The notes below the pieces were generated by a model. It was given only the letters and a program-made list of their open reading frames with translations, was not told where the DNA came from and ran no database searches. Made by a program: the position numbers and the translations under genes. A stretch of DNA of 64,000 nt from Thermoplasmata archaeon (GTDB lineage: Archaea > Thermoplasmatota > Thermoplasmata > Lutacidiplasmatales > UBA184). Positions 40,979 through 50,100 of this stretch are shown in pieces. The stretch lies in contig JAKAUN010000013.1 in NCBI GenBank assembly GCA_021817605.1, forward strand, positions 1-64,000, written 5' to 3'. Within the stretch, counting starts at the first letter, position 1. Each line of letters opens with the position of its first letter.

Positions 40979-42175
40979 CTACTTCCTCGCCACGATCCGC
41001 AACACGGCCCCGTTGTCGACGGGGTGGTCGGCGGCCAGCGCCCGGTGGGTGCGTCCGTCGATCGCGCGAACGAAGTTCTCCCCGAGGTCGGTGTGGACCC
41101 GGTAGGCCACTGCGCGCGCGGTCGTGCCGGCAGGGACCAGGAAGGCGTCCGGCAGGAGACGGTCGCGACCGTCCGTCCAGCGCGTCTCGTCCTCCACGGG
41201 ATAGACGACGATCCTGCCGAGACGGTCGAAGACCATCGTCTCGAGCGCCTGCTGCACGCCGGTCGACCCCCAGCTCCTGAGGACGGCGCGGATCTCCTCG
41301 AGGGCCCGCTCCTGCGCGGGGGAGAGCTTCGCGCCGGCGGCCAGCCGGAACTCCGCGTCCCCCGGCCGATAGTCGAGGAGACCCGCGCGACTCGCCCGGC
41401 GCAGGGTGAGCTCGGCGTCGGCCGCGGTCGCGGCGAGGGGGATCGGGGCGACCCGCCCCCGCAGCCCCGCGGCGTCGTCGGGCGTCGCCCGGTCGCACTT
41501 GTTCGCCACGACGAGCCTCGGCTTGGCCACACGGAGCAGCTCGCGGGCCATCTCGACGCGCTGGGCCTCCGTCCAGCTCGAGGGGTGGGAACGGTCCACT
41601 CCGCCGGCCCGGAGCACCGCCTGGATCGCGGAGGGGGCCACCGAGAGCCCCGTGAGCCGGGCGGCGAGGAACTCCTCGACCTTGCGGCCCTCGAGCTCGA
41701 CCCCGCGCGCCTCGCGCTCGAACCCTCGGCCGAGGATCTCGGCGACCCAGCTCACCAGCTCTTCCTCGAGCCAGGCGACCTCCGCGGCCGGGTCGTGGCT
41801 CCGCGGAGGGACGAGTCGTCCCTCGGCATCGGTGGCTCCGCTCAGGTCGACGACCTGGAGGAAACCGTCCGACGCGCGGAGGTCGTCCAAGAACTTGTGG
41901 CCGAGGCCCTTGCCGAGATGCGCCCCCGGCACGAGCCCCGGCACGTCGACCAGGGCGACCGGGATCCAGCGCGCCCCGTCCACGCATTTCGCGTTGCCCG
42001 GGGTGCACGGTCGTCCCTTCTCCCGGTGCGGGCAGAGGACCCGGACCGCCGCCACGCCCCGGTTCGGCTCGAGGGTCGTGAACGGGTACGGGGCCATCGG
42101 AACGTCGAGCAGGGTGAGGGCGTTGAAGAAGGTCGACTTGCCGACATTCGGCTTTCCGACCACGCCGATCTCCAT
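40979..42175 (-). CDS. YchF/Ygr210-type Obg-family GTPase
   Basis: A 398-residue P-loop NTPase of the archaeal YchF branch. G1 is GKPNVGKSTFF (7-17), G2 YPFTTLEPN, G3 DVPGLVPGAHLG, and the G4 motif NKCD. A helical insert and a C-terminal TGS domain (about 325-398, AYRVHTDLGENFVRAIDGRTHRA) complete the family architecture. Nucleotide preference can be ATP in related YchF/Ola1; the G4 NKCD here suggests GTP. Probably ribosome-associated. It is followed by the adenosyltransferase at a 21-bp distance. Confidence 0.88.
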   Translation of the reverse strand: MEIGVVGKPNVGKSTFFNALTLLDVPMAPYPFTTLEPNRGVAAVRVLCPHREKGRPCTPGNAKCVDGARWIPVALVDVPGLVPGAHLGKGLGHKFLDDLRASDGFLQVVDLSGATDAEGRLVPPRSHDPAAEVAWLEEELVSWVAEILGRGFEREARGVELEGRKVEEFLAARLTGLSVAPSAIQAVLRAGGVDRSHPSSWTEAQRVEMARELLRVAKPRLVVANKCDRATPDDAAGLRGRVAPIPLAATAADAELTLRRASRAGLLDYRPGDAEFRLAAGAKLSPAQERALEEIRAVLRSWGSTGVQQALETMVFDRLGRIVVYPVEDETRWTDGRDRLLPDAFLVPAGTTARAVAYRVHTDLGENFVRAIDGRTHRALAADHPVDNGAVLRIVARK

Positions 42176-42196
42176 CGTAGCTCCCTCGTGGCGACC

Positions 42197-42751
42197 CTAC
42201 ACGGAATAGTCCGGTGCCACCTCGGCGACGCCGAGAGCGTGGTTGGTGGCGAGGGCGAGGGCGAAGAGGAGATCGCTCAGCCGGTTCGCCCAGGCGAGCA
42301 GCTCCGGCTCCACCGGCTCGGCACGATGGAGGCCCACAAGCTCGCGCTCCGCCCGTCGGGCCACCGTGCGGGCCACGTGGAGGGCCGAGGCGGCGGTCGA
42401 CCCGCCCGGCAGGACGAAGGCGGTGAGGGGCGGATGGCTCGCGTCAAAGCGGTCGATCTCGCGCTCGAGCCGCTCGACCTTGGTGCGATCGATCGTCGCG
42501 GGGAGCCGGGCGGCTGTCGGGCCGCGCGCGAGCTCGGCCTGCGCGACGAAGAGCTCGTGGCCGAGCCGACGCACGACCTCGCGGATCTCCTTGAGGGATT
42601 CCGGCAGGAGCGCGAGCGCGAGTCCGAGCCAGGCGCCGAGCTCGTCGTAGGCGCCGTAGGCGCGCAGGCGCGGGGAATCCTTCTCTACGCGCGCACCGCC
42701 GCTGAGAGAGGACGTTCCGCGGTCGCCCGTCCGAGTGTAGAGCCGCGGGAT
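42197..42751 (-). CDS. PduO-type cob(I)alamin adenosyltransferase, start codon unclear
   Basis: Makes adenosylcobalamin from cob(I)alamin and ATP. The sequence LYTRTGDRGTSSLSGGARVEKDSPRLRAYGAYDELGAWLGLAL is the catalytic N-terminus with the ATP-binding T-R-T-G-D-x-G motif; the rest is the helical bundle RRLGHELFVAQ and PGGSTAASALHVARTVARRAER, ending in LAWANRLSDLLFALAL. About 184 residues, the normal length. However no ATG, GTG or TTG lies in frame between an upstream stop and the motif; only ATC at 42751 and CTG further up exist, and the first normal start (GTG at 42574) removes the ATP site. Non-canonical initiation or a sequence error. Confidence 0.78.
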   Translation of the reverse strand: MPRLYTRTGDRGTSSLSGGARVEKDSPRLRAYGAYDELGAWLGLALALLPESLKEIREVVRRLGHELFVAQAELARGPTAARLPATIDRTKVERLEREIDRFDASHPPLTAFVLPGGSTAASALHVARTVARRAERELVGLHRAEPVEPELLAWANRLSDLLFALALATNHALGVAEVAPDYSV

Positions 42752-42912
42752 ATTCTCGCCTCCGGCCGCCCGGGAAGCTCGTCCAGCGGAGAGCTCAGAC
42801 CGTGGACCGGGCAGAACGAGATGTGCAGCACCTCATTATGCTTGGCGTCCTGACGGCACAGTCGGCAGATGAAACCGCTTCGTTCGCTCCAGGCGATCGA
42901 CATCCCTTCCAT
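42685..42912 (-). CDS. small Cys3His zinc-binding-like protein
   Basis: A 75-residue ORF with a compact finger-like pattern: C16-x2-C19 in FICRLCRQD and C34-x2-H37 in SFCPVH, preceded by ATG codons at 42912 and 42903. The last 30 residues overlap the 5' end of the adenosyltransferase in another frame. Family not recognised. The pattern is that of a single zinc knuckle, and the ORF may be coupled to the adenosyltransferase. Confidence 0.45.
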   Translation of the reverse strand: MEGMSIAWSERSGFICRLCRQDAKHNEVLHISFCPVHGLSSPLDELPGRPEARISRGSTLGRATAERPLSAAVRA

Positions 42913-42939
42913 GGTCCAACCGTTCCCCAAACCCGGGAG

Positions 42940-43338
42940 CTAGCGCCCGAGGAGCCCCCGACCCTCCCGATCCGCCCGCCGACGTCCCTCCCGCTCGGAC
43001 CGGGTCGCGCGCGCGTGGCGTCGCAGCGCGCTGAGACCCTCGGTGTGGGTGCGCACGAGCTCGGCAAGGCCAGCCTCGAGGGCGTGCTCGAGCGCCGCTT
43101 GCAGCGTCGTGAAGTAGCCGTCCTCCACGAGGCTCTCGAGCTCGCTCCTTCGCGTCGCGGGGAGTTCCACGGCTCCCGTCGCGTCCTTAGGGCCTTCCCG
43201 AAGCAATGTGCGCACCGCGTCCGAACGATTCCTGAGCCCGCGCGTGACGCGGAACTCGTCGAGCTTGCGTTCCTCCTCGAGCGTGAGACGAACTCCGAGG
43301 AACCGGCTCGCAGTCGACGTGGTCGGCGGATTCGGCAC
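42940..43338 (-). CDS. ribbon-helix-helix DNA-binding protein
   Basis: A 132-residue protein with an N-terminal RHH (CopG/MetJ) fold: RFLGVRLTLEEERKLDEF (strand and first helix), RNRSDAVRTLLREG (second helix). A second strand-helix unit may follow in residues 60-95, with a basic C-terminal tail. It is probably a transcriptional regulator, likely autoregulated through the repeat at 43343-43360. ATG at 43338 sits 30 bp from a TATA element. Confidence 0.75.
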   Translation of the reverse strand: MPNPPTTSTASRFLGVRLTLEEERKLDEFRVTRGLRNRSDAVRTLLREGPKDATGAVELPATRRSELESLVEDGYFTTLQAALEHALEAGLAELVRTHTEGLSALRRHARATRSEREGRRRADREGRGLLGR

Positions 43339-43342
43339 TGGT

Positions 43343-43360
43343 GTTAAACGACAAGTTAAC
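43343..43360. promoter_or_regulatory. possible RHH operator: paired GTTAA half-sites
   Basis: GTTAAACGACAAGTTAAC contains two GTTAA half-sites 12 bp apart centre to centre, the second forming the palindrome GTTAAC. It lies between the RHH start codon and its TATA element, where a bound repressor would block transcription. Confidence 0.35.
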
Positions 43361-43363
43361 GGC

Positions 43364-43372
43364 TATTTAATT
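43364..43372 (-). promoter_or_regulatory. TATA-like element for RHH gene
   Basis: TATTTAATT in an AT-rich island (43362-43378) is centred 30 bp before the RHH ATG. The island could also serve the plus strand. Confidence 0.5.
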
Positions 43373-43562
43373 ATATCTCGATTTTTGTTCAACGTTCTGT
43401 TCGACGCGGGTCGACGCAAGGGTCCGGCAGGCCGGGCTTAGCTGCGTCTGGATCGAGGGGCGCGACACCCTCATTGCCCCGGAGCTCAGTTTCACCATCC
43501 GTGAGCTCACCTGGCGAAGGGGTGGCCACCAGAGGACGGCAGGGGTTGCGGGCCGAACCCTC

Positions 43563-44315
43563 ATGTTCCATCGACTGGCCCCCTACTACGACGACCTCGT
43601 CGGAGCGAAGGACTACGGTTACGAGTCCCGCGCTCTCGAGTCTCTTGCTCGACAGCACGGGCGCTCCCGAGGGAGGACGTGGCTGGATGTCGGTTGTGGC
43701 ACCGGACGGCATCTGCGCTTCCTGCGCCGTCGCTACGCCGTCACCGGCCTCGACGCGAGTCGCGAAGTGCTCCGCATCGCTCGCCGTCGCCTTCCCGGGG
43801 TCCGTTTGGTTCTCGCGGACATGCGGAATTTCCGCCTCGACGAAACTTTTGACGTGGTCAGCTGCCTTTTCAGTGCGATCGGCCACTTAAGGTCCGAACG
43901 GGACCTCGCGGTGACCTTCGCAAACTTCGCGCGACACTTGACGCCGGGCGGCGTAGCTCTGGTCGAGCCGTGGATCGATCCGGCGGACTTCCGCCCGGGG
44001 TACGTTCACCTTCTGACCCGACAGGGTCCCTCGGTGACGGTAGCGCGTATGGCCTACTCCTCGCGTGAAGGAAAGCGCTCCGCGGTCCACTACCACTATC
44101 TTATCGGGAAAACCGGCCACGGACTAGAGCACTTCGAAGAAGTGGTCACCGGACTCTTGGTATCCCGAGGTCGGCTGCTGGAGCTCATGGAGCGCGCGGG
44201 GCTGACTGCCCGGTTCTTGAAGGAGAGCCTGACCCCCGGCCGGGGACTGCTGGTGGGCGTCAAGGGCACCACCTCCTCTGGCGGGCGAAATGTTCCCGTG
44301 AGCCCCAAGGGCTGA
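43563..44315 (+). CDS. class I SAM-dependent methyltransferase
   Basis: A 250-residue methyltransferase. The N-terminus MFHRLAPYYDDLV and motif I WLDVGCGTGRHLRF (residues 40-53), motif post-I VTGLDASREVL and VLADMRNFRL are clear; YHYLIGKTGHGLEHFEEV in the C-terminal half resembles TylM1/DesVI-like sugar N-methyltransferases. Codon and base use is less GC-biased than in neighbours, which would fit recent acquisition. Target unknown. It opposes the RHH gene; the 224-bp space between them is otherwise empty. Confidence 0.85.
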   Translation: MFHRLAPYYDDLVGAKDYGYESRALESLARQHGRSRGRTWLDVGCGTGRHLRFLRRRYAVTGLDASREVLRIARRRLPGVRLVLADMRNFRLDETFDVVSCLFSAIGHLRSERDLAVTFANFARHLTPGGVALVEPWIDPADFRPGYVHLLTRQGPSVTVARMAYSSREGKRSAVHYHYLIGKTGHGLEHFEEVVTGLLVSRGRLLELMERAGLTARFLKESLTPGRGLLVGVKGTTSSGGRNVPVSPKG

Positions 44316-44441
44316 CCTAGAGCCAGCAGTCAACCTGGGTCCCCCTGTTCCTCGCCGGCCCGCGGACCGGGGGGCCCGTCCTGACCCTTCTCCCCTTCCA
44401 CGGGATGCCGTTGGTCAGGACCCTTCCCCACTACGTCAACA

Positions 44442-45674
44442 ATGGGATGGAAAGACATGCCGAGCACGCCCGGGGGAGCACGGGGTCCAGCCCCTTGCCG
44501 GCGCTCGGGGGCTTCGACAGACGGAAGTACGGCGCTCGAACTGCCCGCAGAGGTGAACGCGACCCCCTCGACCCTCGAGCGCGCGGCCGCCCGAAACCTG
44601 GTCAAGAGCTACCTCCAGGTCCAACCCGACGAGAACGTCGTGGTCGAAGCCTGGACCCACACGCTTTCGATGTCGTCGGCGATGGTGGACGAGGTACGAC
44701 GGGCGGGCGGGAATGCGTTCCTGGCGTACGAGGACGACGACGCGTGGTGGCGCGCGGTAGAACGTCACCAGACCAAAGCCCTCGGCCGTCTGTCCGAGCC
44801 CGAGTGGGCCGCGATCGCGGCGGCGGACGTCTACGTACAGTTCTGGGGCCCGGCGGACTCGGCCCGATTGGAGAAGCTGGGAGAGAAGGGCCTGGACGAA
44901 TGGGGCGAGGGCTGGTTCGACCGGTGGTACAAGCTGGCGCGGCGGACCGGGTTGCGAGGGGGGCGGATGGCGACGGGTTGGGTAACGGACTCTCGGGTCC
45001 GCGCGTGGGGGGTCAACAAGCAGCGGTGGAAGACGGCCCTCCTTGAGGCCTGCCTCGCCCGGCCGACGGAGATCGTCCGAAATGGCGCGCGACTCGCCCG
45101 TGCCCTCACCGGCACGAAGAAGGTCCGAATCACCCATGCCAACGGCACGGACCTCGAGGTCGCCCTGGCGGGGGTCCCTGCGAGGGTGTACGAAGGCTAC
45201 CCCCACCCCAGGGACAGGGCCTACAGCGAGTACGACCTGATGGCCCACCTCCCCGAAGGGAGGCTCCGGATCGCCTTGGACGCGAAGACCGCCGAGGGGC
45301 GGATCGTTTCGAACCGTCGGAGCTACGACGAGATCTGGTTCCCCTGGGCGACGTACTCGGGCGAATTCGAGTTCTCCGGCGGGAAGCTCACCTCGTTCTC
45401 GTTCGAGGAAGGAGAGGCTAGGTTCGCGGAGAACTACGCCAGGGGAACACCGGGAAAGGACCGGACGGGTTCGCTGGTCATCGGGCTGAACCCCCACCTT
45501 CCGAACGTGCCGTTCATGGAGGACAAGGAGCGCGGCAGCGTCCGGTTGAGCGTGGGCCGCAACACCTACGCGGGGGGCCACAACCCCTCGGACTTCCTCG
45601 GATGCCTCTGCGTCGCAGGCTCCGAGGTCAGCGTCGACGGGACGCCGGTCGTCCGCGCGGGAAAGATCCTCTAG
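44442..45674 (+). CDS. M29-family aminopeptidase-like protein
   Basis: A 410-residue protein resembling aminopeptidase T/PepS. It has the family pattern ARNLVKSYLQVQPDENVVVEAW, TDSRVRAWGVNK, SNRRSYDEIWFPW, VIGLNPHLPNVPFMEDKERGSV, and NTYAGGHNPSDF. In M29 enzymes, metal ligands include Glu, His and Asp from E(D), H-x-A-L-G-x-N and H-x-D; here VRLSVGRN and HNPSDFLGCL replace two of these, so metal binding is uncertain. The start is uncertain; ATG 44442 or a downstream GTG (VNATPSTLE). In this weakly conserved neighbourhood it stands alone. Confidence 0.7.
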   Translation: MGWKDMPSTPGGARGPAPCRRSGASTDGSTALELPAEVNATPSTLERAAARNLVKSYLQVQPDENVVVEAWTHTLSMSSAMVDEVRRAGGNAFLAYEDDDAWWRAVERHQTKALGRLSEPEWAAIAAADVYVQFWGPADSARLEKLGEKGLDEWGEGWFDRWYKLARRTGLRGGRMATGWVTDSRVRAWGVNKQRWKTALLEACLARPTEIVRNGARLARALTGTKKVRITHANGTDLEVALAGVPARVYEGYPHPRDRAYSEYDLMAHLPEGRLRIALDAKTAEGRIVSNRRSYDEIWFPWATYSGEFEFSGGKLTSFSFEEGEARFAENYARGTPGKDRTGSLVIGLNPHLPNVPFMEDKERGSVRLSVGRNTYAGGHNPSDFLGCLCVAGSEVSVDGTPVVRAGKIL

Positions 45675-46138
45675 ACACCGCGAGTCGCAGCGCGCGTCGG
45701 CCCCTCCCGCACGGAGAAGGTCGGAGGAACGGAGGACCGCGACACGATCCGGCCGCTCGTGCGAGAAGGGCTCCCCTGCCGTCCCACGGTGGGTCACCGG
45801 AATCGGTGCGTCGAGCGCGGGTCAGCCGGGTCGATCTCAGGTTTCGGGCGGTCGGGACGCCCCTCGACCCCGGTCGTCCGCCGAGGTCAGGGCGCGAGAG
45901 CAGGACGGCTCCTCCCGCGTGCCCTCGCTGGTGGGGAGGCGGATGCATCTCTCGAGAGGCTCGCGGGCCAGATCGCTTGGCACCACTTCCCGCGGACCGG
46001 CAGGCCCCTGGCCGCGACCGCCCGCTGGAAGCGGCCGGGGCCTCGTCAGGGGGCGGGGTACAAGGTCGGAGGGATAGTCAGGAGGACGGTCCAGGACCGG
46101 GGCGGGGAGGCCTCCTCCCCTCTCGCAAGCAGTGGGCT
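45675..46138. other. 464-bp region without recognisable gene
   Basis: Between the aminopeptidase and the helical protein. Open frames exist on both strands but lack recognisable motifs or biased composition. No tRNA, terminator or repeat was recognised. Confidence 0.5.
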
Positions 46139-46855
46139 CTACGTCGCCATCGGAAGCGGGGACGCTTGCGCGTGGAGATGGGGAAGGAGCGGTTCCTCAA
46201 CGTACCGCTCGACGTCCCGTTGCAGCCCCGCTCGCGCGGACGTGACAAGGGCGATCGCGACCCGGACCTGCCGGTCGAGCGCAGGGGTGAGGTCGGCTAC
46301 GAGTGCGTGCAGCGCGTACTCGCGTTCGGTGCGCGCCCAGACCCGATCGGCCACGAGATAGCCTTTCAGAACGGAGGCGAGCCGCTCGCGCGCGCCCCAT
46401 CCTCCCGAGTTGTAGGCATCGGCGAAGGTCTGGAGGGCGGAGACCCTGCTCTCGGACGCGCGCTCTCCCTCAACGATCCGGTCGTACTCCTCCGAGAGTG
46501 CCTCGGAGGGAGCGGCAAGGTACGTGGCCTTCCTGCGGAACAGGTGTAGCCGCCCCTCCCTGGCGGACGGAACGGAGCTCGGAGGCGGGACCTTCGGAAG
46601 AAGGGCAAGCAGGCGCCGTACGCGGATCGCGTGGATCTCCCGGTCGTAACGATCCAGGAGCTCCAGGCCCCGCGAGAGGTCTAGAGGGGCCACATCCTCC
46701 CCGCGGTCCAGCGCCTCGGCGATCCTTCTGAGCCGATCGGTGAGGGGCGTGAGTATCCTCTCGTCCTCGAGCGCAAGCTCGTTCTCGAGGAGCTCGCGGA
46801 CCGTCGCGGGTACCGGGGCAGGGAGGGGAACGGCAGCCGGGTGCGCCAGCGCCAT
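46139..46855 (-). CDS. helical hypothetical protein
   Basis: A 238-residue, mostly alpha-helical protein. Residues 15-80 (LLENELALEDERILTPL, then LLDRYDREIHAIRVRRLLALLP) form an amphipathic helix pair; the rest has more long helices such as LSEEYDRIVEGERASESRVSALQ. No Cys/His metal pattern; the helical bundle superficially resembles hemerythrin but lacks its ligands. ATG at 46855 has an SD-like GGAGGAAGGGGG upstream and a TATA element about 27 bp away. Function unknown. Confidence 0.6.
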   Translation of the reverse strand: MALAHPAAVPLPAPVPATVRELLENELALEDERILTPLTDRLRRIAEALDRGEDVAPLDLSRGLELLDRYDREIHAIRVRRLLALLPKVPPPSSVPSAREGRLHLFRRKATYLAAPSEALSEEYDRIVEGERASESRVSALQTFADAYNSGGWGARERLASVLKGYLVADRVWARTEREYALHALVADLTPALDRQVRVAIALVTSARAGLQRDVERYVEEPLLPHLHAQASPLPMAT

Positions 46856-46877
46856 GATCCCCCTTCCTCCTCGGGAC

Positions 46878-46886
46878 CGATAATCC
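46878..46886 (-). promoter_or_regulatory. TATA-like element for the helical protein gene
   Basis: Minus-strand GGATTATCG centred 27 bp before the ATG at 46855. Next to it, GGTCA...TGACC (46891-46908 region) forms a loose inverted repeat of unknown use. Confidence 0.4.
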
Positions 46887-47166
46887 AAAGGTCAGCGGGA
46901 GTTGACCGCTCCGCGAGGCCCGAGCCTCCCCTACGTGGCGCGGCCCGCCCGCTTCCCCGTTTGTCCGCCGACCACCCCGGTCCACGAGTTCGCGGACGGG
47001 CCGGGGCTTGGGCGTGGAGAGCCCGGCGAGGGCGCCCACGAGGCGCACGGGTTTCGCTTCCCAGCGCTCCTAGGGCGGAACCTCCGGCCCCCCTGTCGAG
47101 AGGGGTCGCCCCGCGGCCACCGACCATCGGTAGCTATTTCCGCACGCGCAGGTGCCTGCGCCGCCC

Positions 47167-50100
47167 ATGAAGTCGGCCGTGTGGACCTCGCTGGTTGTCG
47201 CCCTGACCGTACCGCTGCTGCTCTCCTCTCTCTCCGTCCTCGTCCCCGAGAGGAGCGATTCCGCCTCCCTCTCCGCAGCCCCACTCCCACTTTCTGCGTC
47301 GTCGAGCCCCGCCGCTTCCGCTCCTCCCTCCAAGGGGAGTGCGGCCGCTGGGGCGCCCTCAGCTGGCTCGGCCAACAGCCTCTTCGACCAGCGGGTCCAG
47401 CGTACCGCTGCGGCCCTCACCGCTGCGGGGATACCCCGCCAAGAGATCCGTCTACCCTACGTGGGCACGCCGGCTCGCGTGGTGAACGGTGCGGTCGTCC
47501 CGGGCTATGCGTTGGGCCAGGGCTCCGCCCCCGCCGCGGGGGAGGGGGCGCCGGCGCCCGTCGGAATCGCCTACTACGGGGAGAACAACACCACGGGGAC
47601 CGTTCAGACGACGACGGTCTCCTCCTCGAGCATCGCCGGCACGCTCACGGTCAACCAGTTCAACGCGCTCTACGCCAGTGCCGACACGCCGGACATGTGG
47701 GGGATCCAGCTCAACGCTCTCCTCAACGACGTGACGATCGGGGGCGTCGGGGGCAACCAGTTCTGGGTGCAGAACGCGGTGGATGTCTTCCAGTCGAACG
47801 ACACCCTCCAGCTGGGCGAGGACACCTGGAACTTCACCACCGCGAGCTCCTCCATCCCCACCGGCACCACGACGATCCTGAGCCACGATTCGACCGGCTC
47901 GGTGGTCGGGGGAGTCTACGTCGGGGAGGGCCCCTGGATCCACACCCCGCTCCCGTTCACGCTCACCCTCTACCTCAACTCCTCCCTGACCCCGGCCGGT
48001 GACCAGGAGCTCTGGTACAACTACACCGTCGTCGCGAGCGGGGCCCTCCCCCGCTCCGGCAATTACGACTGGGTGGTCTTCAATTCCGGTGGCGCGGCGA
48101 ATCTCCCCGTCGCGCCGTTCGTCGCGAGCGGGGGCCAGACCAACGCCATCGGAATGCCCTACGATTATGAGCTCGACTTCGGGATAGGTGCCTACAACGG
48201 CGAGACGATGGACGTGCTCTCGGCGAACCTCTCCGCTCGCCTCGACTACTGCCCGATCACGATCGCCCGTTGCACCGCCTCCGAGTTCAGGACCGTGCCG
48301 GCCGCGACGAACTTTGGGAGCCAGACCGGCGAGACCTCCTCAGGACTCTACGTCTCCTACCAGGGGACGACCGCCGCGGCCGCGGCCGGCCCGTTCGTCC
48401 TGCGCGGCCTCTGGGGCTACCAAGGCGCCGCCGGCTCCACCGTCGGGACCACCGCGGTCTACAACAGGATCGCCGTTTCGGGCTCCCCGGACCCGGGAGC
48501 GACGGCTCCGTATGTGTTCGTCTTCCTCTCGACCGCGAGCAGCTTCGACACGAGCTTCCAATGGGCGCCGGACGTGCCGGTCTGGCACCTGGCAGCGGGA
48601 GTCTACCACTACGAACTCATGCTCTCGGACTACGCCGAGCAGGTAGGCAATCTCACGGTCGGGAGCTCTCCGGTGAACCTGACGGCGACCCTCCCCTATC
48701 ACCCCGCAAGCGGGGTCTACACGCCCCTCTGGGCCCTCTCGAACACCGAGCTCCCGGGGATCTCGAGCGCCGGCAACGGCAGCCTCTCACGGCAGTACGT
48801 CCTGTTCAACAACCCGACCTCCTCCTGCAGCGCGTGCGGTGGGGCCGCGACCAACAACGTCTCCCCGGTCTTCTCCTCGTGGAACGACTACCTCTACCCC
48901 GTGTTCCCCGGCATCCTCCTCGACACCACGACCTCCTACGTCACCGTCGCCTCTCCGGTGAGCTTCTGTTCCTACTGGTTCCAGTACGGTCCGCTGGCGG
49001 GGGCAAGCTCCCCGACCTCGGTGTGCTTCTATCTCCAGATCGAGTTCGTCTCGACCGAGCACGTGACCCTCTCCCACGACGCGCACGTCGGCGGCTGGCC
49101 GGCGATGTTCGAGACGCTCACCCTCGCGGGCTTGGTCGACGCCTCGCAGAACGTCTTCCCGACGGCCAGCGTCGTCCTGTGGAACTCCACCCACGACCTC
49201 GTCATGGCGAACGACTTTGTCGGCACGCCGTCGGTCCCCTCGTATTACCAGTCGGTGCCGGGAGTGGCGCCGGCGGTGCGGTGCTTCCTGTGCGCCCCCC
49301 TCGACACGCTCCTGCTCTTCGGAGGCACCAGCAACACCGTCTGGGGCAACACCTTCCGCGACCCGGCCGAGGTCTCCGGGGGAGGCGCCCTCCCGCAGTT
49401 CGCCGGCCTCGCCGAGGCGGAGAGCGGGGACCTCCTCTACAACAACAACTTCTCGATCGACAACCCGACCGTCTACCTTCCTTTCGACATCTACACGGAT
49501 GCCTGCCCGATGGGCTACGCCGGCGACTGCGGGCCCCTGGTGCCCCCGAACTACCAGGACCAATGGAACGTCTCCCCGCAGTCGGCGGGCAGGACCGCCA
49601 CCGTGGCGAACGGTTTCCCCCTCGTCGGCAGCATCCTGGGCACGAGCTGCTCCGAGCAGGGAGGCAACTACTGGAACGATTACGGCAACGGCCTCAACCC
49701 TACCTCCACCCTGCCGTTCACCAACGTCTACAACTACTCCGAGATCACCGCGCTCCTCCCGCCCGCAAGCAGTCCGGACCAGAGCTCGATCCGCGTCGGG
49801 GGCGACTTTGCGCCCCTCACGCGCGCCGGCTGCGGCCCGGGGACCACGATCCGCTTCCACGAGGTAGGTCTTCCGACGGGGGCGTCCTGGTCGGTCGACC
49901 TCTCCGCAAGCGTGCTGCCGGCGACGACGGGGCGGTGGATCAACGGCACGGCGTACGTCGGCGAGGTCGCCTTCTCCGTCCTCGGACCCCAAGGCTTCGG
50001 CGTCGCCCGGGTCACCGGACTCGCCCGTCCGTCGTTCGATTCGGTCAACGTCTCCGGGACGACGACGCTCACCGTGCACTTCGGCGCGCTCGAGACCGTG

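Noticed and set aside
40040-42853. Plus-strand frame of 937 codons across mevalonate kinase and two minus-strand genes
   Set aside because: It crosses three genes with clear motifs and has low-complexity composition; it is a frame shadow.
45759-46361. 200-codon plus-strand frame between the aminopeptidase and the helical protein
   Set aside because: No motif, and its second half lies opposite a gene with good start signals and promoter.
46139-46855. Hemerythrin for the helical protein
   Set aside because: Helix arrangement is suggestive, but the iron-ligand His and Glu/Asp pattern is missing.
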